From Promicromonospora citrea (GTDB lineage: Bacteria; Actinomycetota; Actinomycetes; Actinomycetales; Cellulomonadaceae), in contig NZ_JABEMG010000007.1 in the NCBI RefSeq assembly GCF_013004695.1, positions 1 to 64,000 of the forward strand: 64,000 nucleotides of DNA, in the 5' to 3' direction. This document shows positions 26,922 through 34,390 of the stretch, one piece after another. Position numbers and translations under genes: made by a program. Every line of letters starts with the position of its first letter. Position 1 is the first letter of the stretch. The notes beneath the pieces are model-generated. The model was not told the origin of the DNA. It made no database searches and saw only the letters and a program-made list of their open reading frames with translations.

Positions 26922-27749
26922 TCAGACCTCGTAGACCGTGCCCGACCGCGCGAGGTCGACGGGGCCCGCGTAGGAGCCGCGCGCCTCGGCCAGCGACACC
27001 GCGGGGTCGTTCCACACCGGCAGGTGCGTGAGCAGGAGGCGCCGCGCCCCGGCCTCGGTGGCGAGCTCGCCCGCGCGCCGGCCCGTGAGGTGGATGCCGC
27101 GCTCGACGACGTCGTCCCTGCCCTCGACGAACGCGGCCTCGCTGAGCAGCAGGTCGACGTCGCGCGCGAGCTCGACGACCGACTCGCACGCGTCGGTGTC
27201 GCCCGTGTAGGCGAGCGTCGCCGTGCCGCCGGCGGCCGACGGGCCCGTCACCCGCACGCCGTACGTCTCGACCGGGTGGAAGACCCGGTGCGGCTCGAGC
27301 ACCAGCGGGCCCACCTGCACCTTCGGGTGCTCGGGCCAGGAGAGGAACTCGAGGTCGTGGCACATCGACTCGCCCTCGCTCAGCCCGTACGCCTGGGCGA
27401 CGTGCCCCTCGGCGGTCGACGGCCCGTAGACGGGCAGCGGGGCGCCGCGGCCGCCGTCGCGCAGCGAGCCGCGCTCGGGGTGGTAGCGCAGGTAGACGTA
27501 CAGGCCCGCGAGGTCGGCGCAGTGGTCGGGGTGCAGGTGCGAGATCGACACGGCGTCGAGCGTCAGCGGGTCGAGGTGCTTCTGCAGGGCGCCGAACGCG
27601 CCGTTGCCGAGGTCGAGCAGCACGTTCCAGTCGCGGGCCTCGTGGCCGGCCGCGGCGGCCTCCGCCGCGGTGACCTGGACCAGGTAGGACGACGCGGGCG
27701 TCTCGGGGCCCGGGAACGACCCGGAGACCCCGACGGGGAGCAGGCGCAT
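26922..27749 (-). CDS. Metallo-beta-lactamase-fold hydrolase (RNase Z/PqsE-like)
   Basis: 275 residues. Motif SHLHPDHCADL supplies the HxHxDH metal ligands, TGDTDACE gives the bridging Asp, and LLLTHLPVW a later His ligand. The N-terminal LPVGVSGSFPGPETPASSYLVQV is typical of the ElaC/RNase Z-like group found next to murI in actinobacteria. Substrate unknown; phosphodiesterase or RNase activity are possibilities. Start ATG shares a base with the murI stop (27749), so it is translationally coupled to murI. Confidence 0.88.
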   Translation of the reverse strand: MRLLPVGVSGSFPGPETPASSYLVQVTAAEAAAAGHEARDWNVLLDLGNGAFGALQKHLDPLTLDAVSISHLHPDHCADLAGLYVYLRYHPERGSLRDGGRGAPLPVYGPSTAEGHVAQAYGLSEGESMCHDLEFLSWPEHPKVQVGPLVLEPHRVFHPVETYGVRVTGPSAAGGTATLAYTGDTDACESVVELARDVDLLLSEAAFVEGRDDVVERGIHLTGRRAGELATEAGARRLLLTHLPVWNDPAVSLAEARGSYAGPVDLARSGTVYEV

Positions 27750-28552
27750 CAGACGGCCTCCACGAGGGACACCTCGGGGCCGAGGAACCTGCTGGCGAGC
27801 TGCCCGAAGGGGGCGGGGTCGCCGGTCGTCAGGAAGCGGTGCACGGGCTCGCCCGCGTCGGCGGAGCGCTCGAGGTCGTGCTCGACGAGCGTGCGGTACA
27901 CGTCCTTCGCCGTCTCGTCGGCCGACGAGACCAGCGTGACGTCGTCGCCCATGACGTACGAGATGGCGCCGGCGAGCAGCGGGTAGTGCGTGCAGCCGAG
28001 GACGAGCGTGTCGACGCCGGCCGCGCGGACCGGGTCGAGGTACTCGTGCGCGAACTTCTGCACCTCGGGACCGGACGTGCGGCCCTCCTCGACGAAGCGC
28101 ACGAACTCCGGGCAGGCCTGGCTCGTGATGGTCAGGCCGGGGGTCACGTGGAACGCGTCGTCGTAGGCGCGCGACCGGATGGTGGTGCGCGTGCCGATGA
28201 CGCCGATGCGGCCCGTGCGGGTCGCCGTCACCGCGGCGCGCGCCGCGGGCAGGATGACCTCGACGACGGGGATGCCGTGCCGCTGCGTGTAGCGCTCGCG
28301 CGCGTCCCGGTACATCGCCGACGACGCCGTGTTGCAGGCGATCACCAGCATCTTCACGCCGTCGGCCACGAGCCGGTCGAGGGCGTCGAGCGCCATCGCA
28401 CGCACCGCGGCGAGCGGCTTGGGCCCGTACGGGCTGTTCACCGTGTCGCCGAGGTAGCGGACCTGCTCGTTGGGGAGCTGGTCGAGGATGGCGCGCGCGA
28501 CCGTGAGGCCGCCGAGGCCGGAGTCGAAGATCCCGATGGGCGCGTCGTTCAC
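27749..28552 (-). CDS. murI: Glutamate racemase
   Basis: 267 residues. Makes D-glutamate for peptidoglycan. The two catalytic cysteines are visible: Cys73 in IACNTAS and Cys187 in LGCTHYPLL, with [12 protein letters not shown] near the N-terminus. Start GTG is six bases after TAGGCT (complement of 28559-28564), pointing to a leaderless mRNA for the murI-hydrolase pair. It is divergent from rph, with a shared 131-bp intergenic region. Confidence 0.97.
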   Translation of the reverse strand: MNDAPIGIFDSGLGGLTVARAILDQLPNEQVRYLGDTVNSPYGPKPLAAVRAMALDALDRLVADGVKMLVIACNTASSAMYRDARERYTQRHGIPVVEVILPAARAAVTATRTGRIGVIGTRTTIRSRAYDDAFHVTPGLTITSQACPEFVRFVEEGRTSGPEVQKFAHEYLDPVRAAGVDTLVLGCTHYPLLAGAISYVMGDDVTLVSSADETAKDVYRTLVEHDLERSADAGEPVHRFLTTGDPAPFGQLASRFLGPEVSLVEAV

Positions 28553-28683
28553 GGGTGAAGCCTAGCGATCCCACGGTGCTCCCACCGCGCCCCGTGAGGC
28601 GCACCACGCGTGACGCGCACCACGTCTGAGCAGGTCAGAAGGTCGCGGCGGAGCGCGACTCGCCGGGTCGATAGGGTGGGCGC

Positions 28684-29445
28684 ATGACCTCCACCAGCGA
28701 CTCCACCGGCGCTGCCGTGCGCGCCGACGGCCGTGCCACCGACCAGCTCCGCCCCGTGACCGTCACCCGCGGGTGGCTCGACGAGGCCGAGGGGTCCGTC
28801 CTCGTGGAGTTCGGCCGCACGCGCGTGCTGTGCGTCGCGTCGTTCACCGAGGGCGTGCCGCGCTGGCGCAAGGGCTCCGGCGAGGGCTGGGTCACCGCCG
28901 AGTACGCGATGCTCCCGCGGGCCACGAACGAGCGCAGCCCGCGCGAGTCCGTCAAGGGCAAGATCGGCGGGCGCACGCACGAGATCTCGCGGCTCATCGG
29001 CCGGTCGCTGCGCGCCGTCGTCGACATGAGCGCGCTGGGCGAGAACTCGATCGTGCTGGACTGCGACGTGCTGCAGGCCGACGGCGGCACGCGCACCGCG
29101 GCGATCACCGGCGCCTACGTCGCGCTCGCGGACGCGATCGCCTGGGGCCGCAGGCACGGTCACGTGACCGGCGGCAAGCAGGTGCTGTCCGACTCGGTGG
29201 CCGCCGTGTCGGTGGGCATCATCGACGGCACGCCCATGCTCGACCTGCCGTACGTCGAGGACGTGCGCGCCGAGACCGACATGAACGTGGTGGTGACCGG
29301 CAGCGGGAAGTTCGTCGAGGTGCAGGGCACCGCCGAGCACGCGCCCTTCGACCGTGCCGAGCTCGACGCGCTGCTCGACCTCGCCCTGCAGGGCACGACC
29401 GAGCTCACGCGGATCCAGCAGGAAGCGCTCGCGCGGGAGCTCTGA
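28684..29445 (+). CDS. rph: Ribonuclease PH
   Basis: 253 residues. Phosphorolytic 3'-5' exoribonuclease that trims tRNA 3' ends. Motifs: [20 protein letters not shown]-like N-terminus, [37 protein letters not shown] and the C-terminal [14 protein letters not shown] is six bases after TAGGGT (28672-28677). Its last 41 bases overlap the convergent HxlR gene. The rdgB gene, usually adjacent to rph, is 1.6 kb away, separated by the HxlR/MFS pair, which may be an insertion. Confidence 0.96.
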   Translation: MTSTSDSTGAAVRADGRATDQLRPVTVTRGWLDEAEGSVLVEFGRTRVLCVASFTEGVPRWRKGSGEGWVTAEYAMLPRATNERSPRESVKGKIGGRTHEISRLIGRSLRAVVDMSALGENSIVLDCDVLQADGGTRTAAITGAYVALADAIAWGRRHGHVTGGKQVLSDSVAAVSVGIIDGTPMLDLPYVEDVRAETDMNVVVTGSGKFVEVQGTAEHAPFDRAELDALLDLALQGTTELTRIQQEALAREL

Positions 29446-29917
29446 GCGCACCCGGCGGGTCGGCCGCGACCTGGGCGACGACGCTGTCCTCGCCCACGAA
29501 CACCGCGCCGCCCCGCCGGACCGTCTCGGTGTACCGCCGCACCATCTCCGCCTTGTTCTCCCGCACCAGCGCGATCCAGTCCGCCGGCGCGCCCGTGGCC
29601 GGGTCGTGCGTCGCACCCCACTCGGCGACCTCGACGAGCACGGGGATCAGCCCGAGCCCGCGCTCGGTGAGGTCGTAGCGCACGCGGCGCCCGTCGGCGG
29701 GGTCGGGGGACCGGCGGACGAGGCCCGCACCGACGAGCCCGTCGAGCCGGGCGGACAGGACGCTGGGGGAGATGGCCTCGTCCGAGGCCAGGAACTCGTT
29801 GAACGTGTGCTTGCCGAAGTACACGATGTCGCGCACCACGAGCAGCGACCACCGGTCGCCGAAGGCCTCGAGGCCGAAGCTCACCGGGCACGTCGACCGC
29901 CCGCTCGCCCGCTTCAT
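29405..29917 (-). CDS. HxlR-family transcriptional regulator
   Basis: 170 residues from ATG 29917, preferred over the GTG one codon earlier because GGAG is then five bases upstream. The winged-helix HxlR core is clear: [34 protein letters not shown], then [23 protein letters not shown] and [16 protein letters not shown]. It keeps the conserved Cys near the N-terminus. Divergent from the MFS gene and separated from it by a perfect 10-bp-arm palindrome, so it likely controls both. The C-terminus overlaps rph by 41 bp in antisense. Confidence 0.9.
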   Translation of the reverse strand: MKRASGRSTCPVSFGLEAFGDRWSLLVVRDIVYFGKHTFNEFLASDEAISPSVLSARLDGLVGAGLVRRSPDPADGRRVRYDLTERGLGLIPVLVEVAEWGATHDPATGAPADWIALVRENKAEMVRRYTETVRRGGAVFVGEDSVVAQVAADPPGALRAPARALPAGSA

Positions 29918-29975
29918 CACGTCTCCGTCCTGCCGACCGATGAGTTCTCCCGGTCCGCGTCGTCAGCCCGGCAAG

Positions 29976-29998
29976 GTCACTACGAAGATCGTAGTGAC
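29976..29998. promoter_or_regulatory. HxlR operator candidate
   Basis: Perfect inverted repeat with arms GTCACTACGA and TCGTAGTGAC and the 3-bp centre AGA, located midway between the divergent HxlR and MFS starts. Length and position fit a dimeric winged-helix regulator acting on both genes. Confidence 0.65.
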
Positions 29999-30044
29999 TC
30001 GGGGACAGGGTCCACAAGGGACCCGGGAGCGCGAGGAGCCGGAG

Positions 30045-30992
30045 ATGAGCACGAACGAGACGCCCGCGGCGTCGGACGGCGTGGCGACGCTGCGCCTGCA
30101 GGACCCCGAGGTGCGCACCTTCGCGCACCTCCTCGTGAACGTGAGCCTCGCCTCGGTGGTCAACTTCACCGTCTGGTTCGCGGTCACCTTCTGGGTGTAC
30201 CTGGAGACGGGATCGGTCTTCGCGGCCGGTGTCATCTCGGGCATCTTCCTGGTCGCGATGGTCTCGACGGGCGTGTGGTTCGGCTCGCTCGTCGACCACC
30301 ACCGCACGAAGACCGTGCTGCAGGCGTCCGCGGCCGCGTCGCTGGCCTGCTACGTCGCGGCGCTCGCGCTCTACCTCACCTCGCCCTCCACGGCGTGGAC
30401 GCAGGGGTCGAGCCCGCGCCTGTGGGGCCTCGTGCTGCTCGTCATGGCGGGAGTCATGGTGGGCAACCTCCGGGGCATCGCGATGACCACCGTCGTCACC
30501 GCCCTCTTCGACGAGGCGCGGCGCGACCGGGCCAACGGTCTCGTGGGGACGACGTCGGGCATCTCCCACCTCGTCACCTCCGTGATCAGCGGCCTGCTCG
30601 TCGCCTCGAGCGGGATGCTCGGCGTGCTGGTGGTGGCGGTCGTCGTGCTGGGCGCCGCCGTCGTGCACCTGCGCCACCTGACCCTGCCGGACGTCCTCGC
30701 CGAGGCCGCCGCCGCGGGCGAGCCGAGGCGGGTCGACCTGCGCGGCACGCTGCGGCTGGTCGGCCAGATCCCCGGCATGTGGGCGCTCATCGGCTTCACG
30801 CTGCTCAACAACCTGCTCGGCGGCGGCCTCATGGCGCTCGCGCTGGGCAGCAGGCAGTACCGGGCGATGAGCCGGTTCTACCGGGACGGTTCGGGTCCTG
30901 ATGCCGGTTCCGGTGCCGGTGCCGGTTCCGGTGCCGGTGTCGGCGCGGGTGCCGTCGCCGGGGCGCCCGACTCCGCGCTGGTCCCGGCGTGA
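30045..30992 (+). CDS. MFS transporter with an internal deletion
   Basis: 315 residues, about 100 fewer than usual for the family. The N-terminal part is a normal MFS half (TM1-TM6) plus TM7 (GMWALIGFTLLNNLLGGGLMAL). Directly after, LGSRQYRAMSRFYRDG appears, which looks like the cytoplasmic tail that normally follows TM12. Helices 8-12 are therefore missing and the frame is intact. A low-complexity Gly-Ala-Ser tail encoded by GGTGCCGGT-type repeats ends the protein. It is divergent from HxlR with a shared operator. The start ATG follows GAGGAGCCGGAG. Probably non-functional as a carrier; it could be a remnant or an assembly artefact. Confidence 0.75.
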   Translation: MSTNETPAASDGVATLRLQDPEVRTFAHLLVNVSLASVVNFTVWFAVTFWVYLETGSVFAAGVISGIFLVAMVSTGVWFGSLVDHHRTKTVLQASAAASLACYVAALALYLTSPSTAWTQGSSPRLWGLVLLVMAGVMVGNLRGIAMTTVVTALFDEARRDRANGLVGTTSGISHLVTSVISGLLVASSGMLGVLVVAVVVLGAAVVHLRHLTLPDVLAEAAAAGEPRRVDLRGTLRLVGQIPGMWALIGFTLLNNLLGGGLMALALGSRQYRAMSRFYRDGSGPDAGSGAGAGSGAGVGAGAVAGAPDSALVPA

Positions 30993-31024
30993 GCGGGGCG
31001 GGTGGCGGCTGGCATGATCGGGAC

Positions 31025-31672
31025 ATGACCTCCTCGACCGTGCCGCCTGCCGCCCGGATCGTCCTCGCGACGCACAACCTCAAGAAGGTCGGGGAGCTGC
31101 GAGCCATCCTCGGCGCCGCCGGCCTCGTCCTGCCGGACGGCGGCCTCGTCACCTCGGGCGAGGTCGGGGCGCCGGAGCCCGTGGAGAACGGCGTGACGTT
31201 CGCCGAGAACGCGCTCATCAAGGCGCGCGCGGTCTGCGCCGCGACCGGCCTGCCCGCCGTCGCCGACGACTCGGGCCTCGCCGTCGACGTGCTGGGCGGC
31301 GCGCCCGGCATCTTCTCCGCGCGCTGGGCGGGGCGGCACGGCGACGACGTCGCCAACCTCGAGCTGCTGCTCGGCCAGCTCGCCGACGTGCGCCCGGAGC
31401 ACCGTCAGGCCGGCTTCGTGTGCGCCGCGGCCCTCGTGACCCCGGACGGGCACGAGGAGGTGCGGCTCGGCGAGATGCGCGGTGTGCTCGCGACGGCGCC
31501 GCGCGGCACCAACGGGTTCGGCTACGACCCGATCCTGGTGGTCGACGAGGACGGCGACCGCACGGCCGCCGAGCTCTCCCCGGAGGAGAAGAACGCGATC
31601 TCGCACCGGGGCAGGGCGTTCCGCGCGCTGGCCCCGGCGATCCTCGCCACGCTGACGGCCCCGGCAACCTGA
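31025..31672 (+). CDS. rdgB: XTP/dITP diphosphatase (Ham1/RdgB family)
   Basis: 215 residues. Removes non-canonical purine triphosphates such as dITP and XTP from the nucleotide pool. Motifs: LATHNLKKVGELRAIL, GVTFAENALIKARA, ADDSGLAVDVLGGAPGIFSARWAG and GTNGFGYDPIL. Start ATG 31025 is six bases after CATGAT (31013-31018); the in-frame GTG 36 bp earlier is less likely. A large inverted repeat follows its stop. Confidence 0.95.
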   Translation: MTSSTVPPAARIVLATHNLKKVGELRAILGAAGLVLPDGGLVTSGEVGAPEPVENGVTFAENALIKARAVCAATGLPAVADDSGLAVDVLGGAPGIFSARWAGRHGDDVANLELLLGQLADVRPEHRQAGFVCAAALVTPDGHEEVRLGEMRGVLATAPRGTNGFGYDPILVVDEDGDRTAAELSPEEKNAISHRGRAFRALAPAILATLTAPAT

Positions 31673-31749
31673 CCGCCGGGTCATCTTCGGCGGTCCGACC
31701 GGCCTGAGCTGCCCGTCCGCCCCGTCCGCCCCGCCCCGCGCCCCGACGT

Positions 31750-31825
31750 CGATCGCTTTTCGACCCGACGTTTCTTGGCTTTGACGGGCCGCAAAGGCGA
31801 GTAACGTCGGGTTGAAAGGCGATCG
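31750..31825 (+). other. Large inverted repeat / RNA hairpin after rdgB
   Basis: Arms of 23 bases at 31750-31772 and 31803-31825 pair completely in the plus-strand RNA using 21 Watson-Crick and two G-U pairs; on the minus strand the same two positions would be A-C mismatches. The 30-base loop contains a smaller CTTTG/CAAAG stem. It may be the rdgB terminator, a stable small RNA, or a miniature inverted-repeat element. It lies in a ~185-bp gap between convergent genes that holds no other feature I can see. Confidence 0.55.
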
Positions 31826-31858
31826 GCGGCGACGCAGGAGCGGCGACGCCGGAGCCGG

Positions 31859-32233
31859 TCAGGGTCGGCGGCGCAGGAAGGTCGCCAGCGCGCGCCAGCC
31901 GAGCATCGTCAGGGCCAGGAACGCGGCCGTCACCAGGGCGAACGTCCAGGCCAGGCCCCCGCCGGACAGGCCACGCAGCGCCAGGCCGCCCAGCACCGTC
32001 ACGGCCCACACCACGACGCCGACCGGCCACACCCGCGCCGGGTCGCGCCACGCGCGCGCCACCAGCCAGCCGAGCAGGGCCGCCGCGGCGAACGGCCAGA
32101 CGACGCGCCCGAACGCCTGCAGCAGGTCCCCGTCGTGGGACGCGATCCCGATCGCGGTGAAGGCGAGGACGGCGACGCCGTCGGCCACCGCGGCGGGCCA
32201 CACGGGACGCACAGCAGGGGGAGTGGTGCTCAC
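31859..32233 (-). CDS. DUF3054 membrane protein
   Basis: 124 residues, four transmembrane helices with short loops (ADGVAVLAFTAIGIASH; VVWPFAAAALLGWLVAR; VWPVGVVVWAVTVLGGLAL; LAWTFALVTAAFLALTML). The pattern is that of DUF3054, a small actinobacterial integral membrane family without assigned function. GTG start is seven bases after TAGGCT (complement of 32241-32246). It follows the LytTR gene on the same strand but has its own promoter. Confidence 0.85.
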   Translation of the reverse strand: MSTTPPAVRPVWPAAVADGVAVLAFTAIGIASHDGDLLQAFGRVVWPFAAAALLGWLVARAWRDPARVWPVGVVVWAVTVLGGLALRGLSGGGLAWTFALVTAAFLALTMLGWRALATFLRRRP

Positions 32234-32255
32234 GCGAGCGAGCCTAACCGCTCGC

Positions 32256-33020
32256 TCAGACCCCCAGTCGGCGGCGCAGCTCGCGCGCCTGCCGCCGGGA
32301 GACCTCGACGCGGCTGCGCTGCCGGTCGTTCATCACCAGCACGAGCGCACCCTTGAAGTCCGGCACGAGCTCGCGCACGTGGTCGAGGTTGACCAGGTAC
32401 GACCGGTGCACGCGGAAGAAGTGCCCGCGCAGGCGGCGTTCCAGCTCGTTGAGGGAGAACGTCACCAGGAGCCGTTCGTCGGCGAGCTTGAGGGACGAGT
32501 AGCCGCGTGCGGCGCTCGCGTACACGATCGCGGACTGGTCGACGAGCACCGTGCGTCCGTCGCGCTGCACGGGCACGCGGGCCAGCGGCTCGGGCTCCTC
32601 GCCGCGCCGTGCGGGCCCGCCGCTCGACGGGGCCGCGGACGGCGACGCCGCGTCGTCGGCGTGCTCCAGCGCCCGCTCGAGCGCGCGGGCGAGGCGGGCG
32701 GCGTCGAACGGCTTGACCAGGTAGTCGGCGGCGGCGAGGTCGAAGGCCTCGACGGCGTGGTCGGGGTAGGCCGTCGTGAAGATGACCCTGGGCGGGTTCG
32801 GCAGGTCCCGCAGGGCCGCGGCCACCTCCAGCCCGCTCCCGCCCGGCATGCGGATGTCGAGCAGCACGAGGTCGTAGGGCAGCGAGCGCAGGAGCAGCAG
32901 GGCCTCCTCGCCGTTGGCCGCCTCGCCGACCACCTGCACCTGCCCGAGCTCCTCCAGCAGGAAGCGCAGCTCAGCCCGGGCCGGTGCCTCGTCGTCGACG
33001 ATCAGGGCGCGGGGGCGCAT
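32256..33020 (-). CDS. LytTR-family response regulator
   Basis: 254 residues. Receiver domain at 1-120 with the phosphoryl-acceptor Asp55 (LVLLDIRMPG), acidic DD at 9-10 and Lys in YLVKPF. An Ala/Pro/Glu linker leads to a LytTR DNA-binding domain (about 150-250: VYASAARGYSSLKLADERLL, FFRVHRSYLVNLDHV). It is 5 bp downstream of the sensor kinase. Being in one operon with a carboxylate-type symporter, it probably controls that operon or other transporter genes. Confidence 0.94.
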   Translation of the reverse strand: MRPRALIVDDEAPARAELRFLLEELGQVQVVGEAANGEEALLLLRSLPYDLVLLDIRMPGGSGLEVAAALRDLPNPPRVIFTTAYPDHAVEAFDLAAADYLVKPFDAARLARALERALEHADDAASPSAAPSSGGPARRGEEPEPLARVPVQRDGRTVLVDQSAIVYASAARGYSSLKLADERLLVTFSLNELERRLRGHFFRVHRSYLVNLDHVRELVPDFKGALVLVMNDRQRSRVEVSRRQARELRRRLGV

Positions 33021-33025
33021 GCGCC

Positions 33026-34390
33026 TCAGCGTAGCGGGACACGCACCTCCACGACCGTGCCCTCGCCCTCCGTCGACTGGATGTCCAGGGTGAACCTCTC
33101 GCCGAACAGCGTGGTCAGCCGCTCGGAGATGTTCTGCAGGCCGACGCCGCCGCGCGCCCCCGCCTCGCCGTGGGACCCGTCGGGGGCCCGCGCCACGAGC
33201 GGGGTGCCCAGCCGGTCGAGCACGTCGCCGGCCATGCCGACGCCGTCGTCGGTCACGCGGATCGTCGTCGTGCGGGTCAGCGGGTCCACCCGTGCTCTCA
33301 GGGTGACGGTGCCGCCCTGGACCTTGGTCGCGAGCCCGTGCTTGACGGCGTTCTCGACCAGCGGCTGGATCGTCAGCACCGGCACGTGCGCCGTGAGCAC
33401 CTGCGGGTCGACGTCGTACCGCACGCGCAGCCGGTCCCCGAACCGGGCCTGCTCGAGCGACAGGTACGTGCGCACGAAGAAGTACTCCTGCGCGAACTCC
33501 GCGAGCTGCCCTTCCTGCCGCACCGCGTACCGGAAGAAGTCGGACAGGCGCAGCAGGAGCTGCCGCGCCTCGTCCGGGTCGGTGCGCGACTTGGACGCGA
33601 TGGTGTTGAGGATGTTGAACAGGAAGTGCGGGTTGATCTGGGCGCGCAGGGCGTCCAGGCGCGCGTCCGCGGCGAGCTTGCGCTCGCGGTCGGCCTCGGC
33701 GAGCTCGAGGTGCAGCGACAGGATGCTCGCCATGTCCTCGACCTGGTCGCGCGGGGCGGGCTCGTCGTGCGTACGGAACACGCCGATGGTCCCCACCACG
33801 CGCTCGCCCACGACGAGCGGCACGACGACGGCGCTGCGCAGCGGGCAGCCGGGCACGTCGCAGCCCATCGCGGACGCGCGGCGGGTGACGACCGTGCGGC
33901 CCTTGTCGATCGAGCTGCGCACCGCGGCGGCCCGCACCCGCCCGCCGGCCTCGTGGTGGTCGGACCCCGGGCCGACGAACGCCAGGTTGAGCTCCCGGTC
34001 GGTGATGACGACGGCGTCGCCCCCGAGCAGCGGGCGCAGCAGCGTGGCGGTGCGGCGGGCGGCGTCGGCCGTGAGGCCCGAGCGCAGCGGCATCCGGTGA
34101 CCTGCCACGATGCGCCGGCGCGAGCGCTCGACGCCTCGGCCCTCGGCGTGATCGCCCGCCGGCCGGGAGCCGACGGCGCGCCCCCTCAGCCGCCGCCACC
34201 GCGCCAGCGGCGCGCGCGGGCCCCGCAGCGCGGAGGGGTAGCCGAGCACGAGGAGCACCGACGCCGCGGTGCCCGCCACCACGGTGGTGCCCACCCCGAG
34301 CGGCGGCGACACGACGACCTGGGTCACCAGATACACCACGGCCCAGGTGCCGCAGATCGTCGCGGCGAGCAGCAGGCTACCCGTGCGCAT
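33026..34390 (-). CDS. LytS-type sensor histidine kinase
   Basis: 454 residues. Two N-terminal transmembrane helices (about 5-25 and 33-55), then a basic linker, a GAF-like domain (about 110-225), and a His_kinase module with phospho-acceptor His255 in INPHFLFN followed by an HATPase domain (ENAVKHGL, DDGVGM, GVGLQNISERL). This is the LytS/BtsS class, whose members respond to pyruvate or other carboxylates in several bacteria. Its start overlaps the end of the symporter gene by 14 bp, which argues for a shared stimulus. The actual ligand is unknown. Confidence 0.92.
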   Translation of the reverse strand: MRTGSLLLAATICGTWAVVYLVTQVVVSPPLGVGTTVVAGTAASVLLVLGYPSALRGPRAPLARWRRLRGRAVGSRPAGDHAEGRGVERSRRRIVAGHRMPLRSGLTADAARRTATLLRPLLGGDAVVITDRELNLAFVGPGSDHHEAGGRVRAAAVRSSIDKGRTVVTRRASAMGCDVPGCPLRSAVVVPLVVGERVVGTIGVFRTHDEPAPRDQVEDMASILSLHLELAEADRERKLAADARLDALRAQINPHFLFNILNTIASKSRTDPDEARQLLLRLSDFFRYAVRQEGQLAEFAQEYFFVRTYLSLEQARFGDRLRVRYDVDPQVLTAHVPVLTIQPLVENAVKHGLATKVQGGTVTLRARVDPLTRTTTIRVTDDGVGMAGDVLDRLGTPLVARAPDGSHGEAGARGGVGLQNISERLTTLFGERFTLDIQSTEGEGTVVEVRVPLR

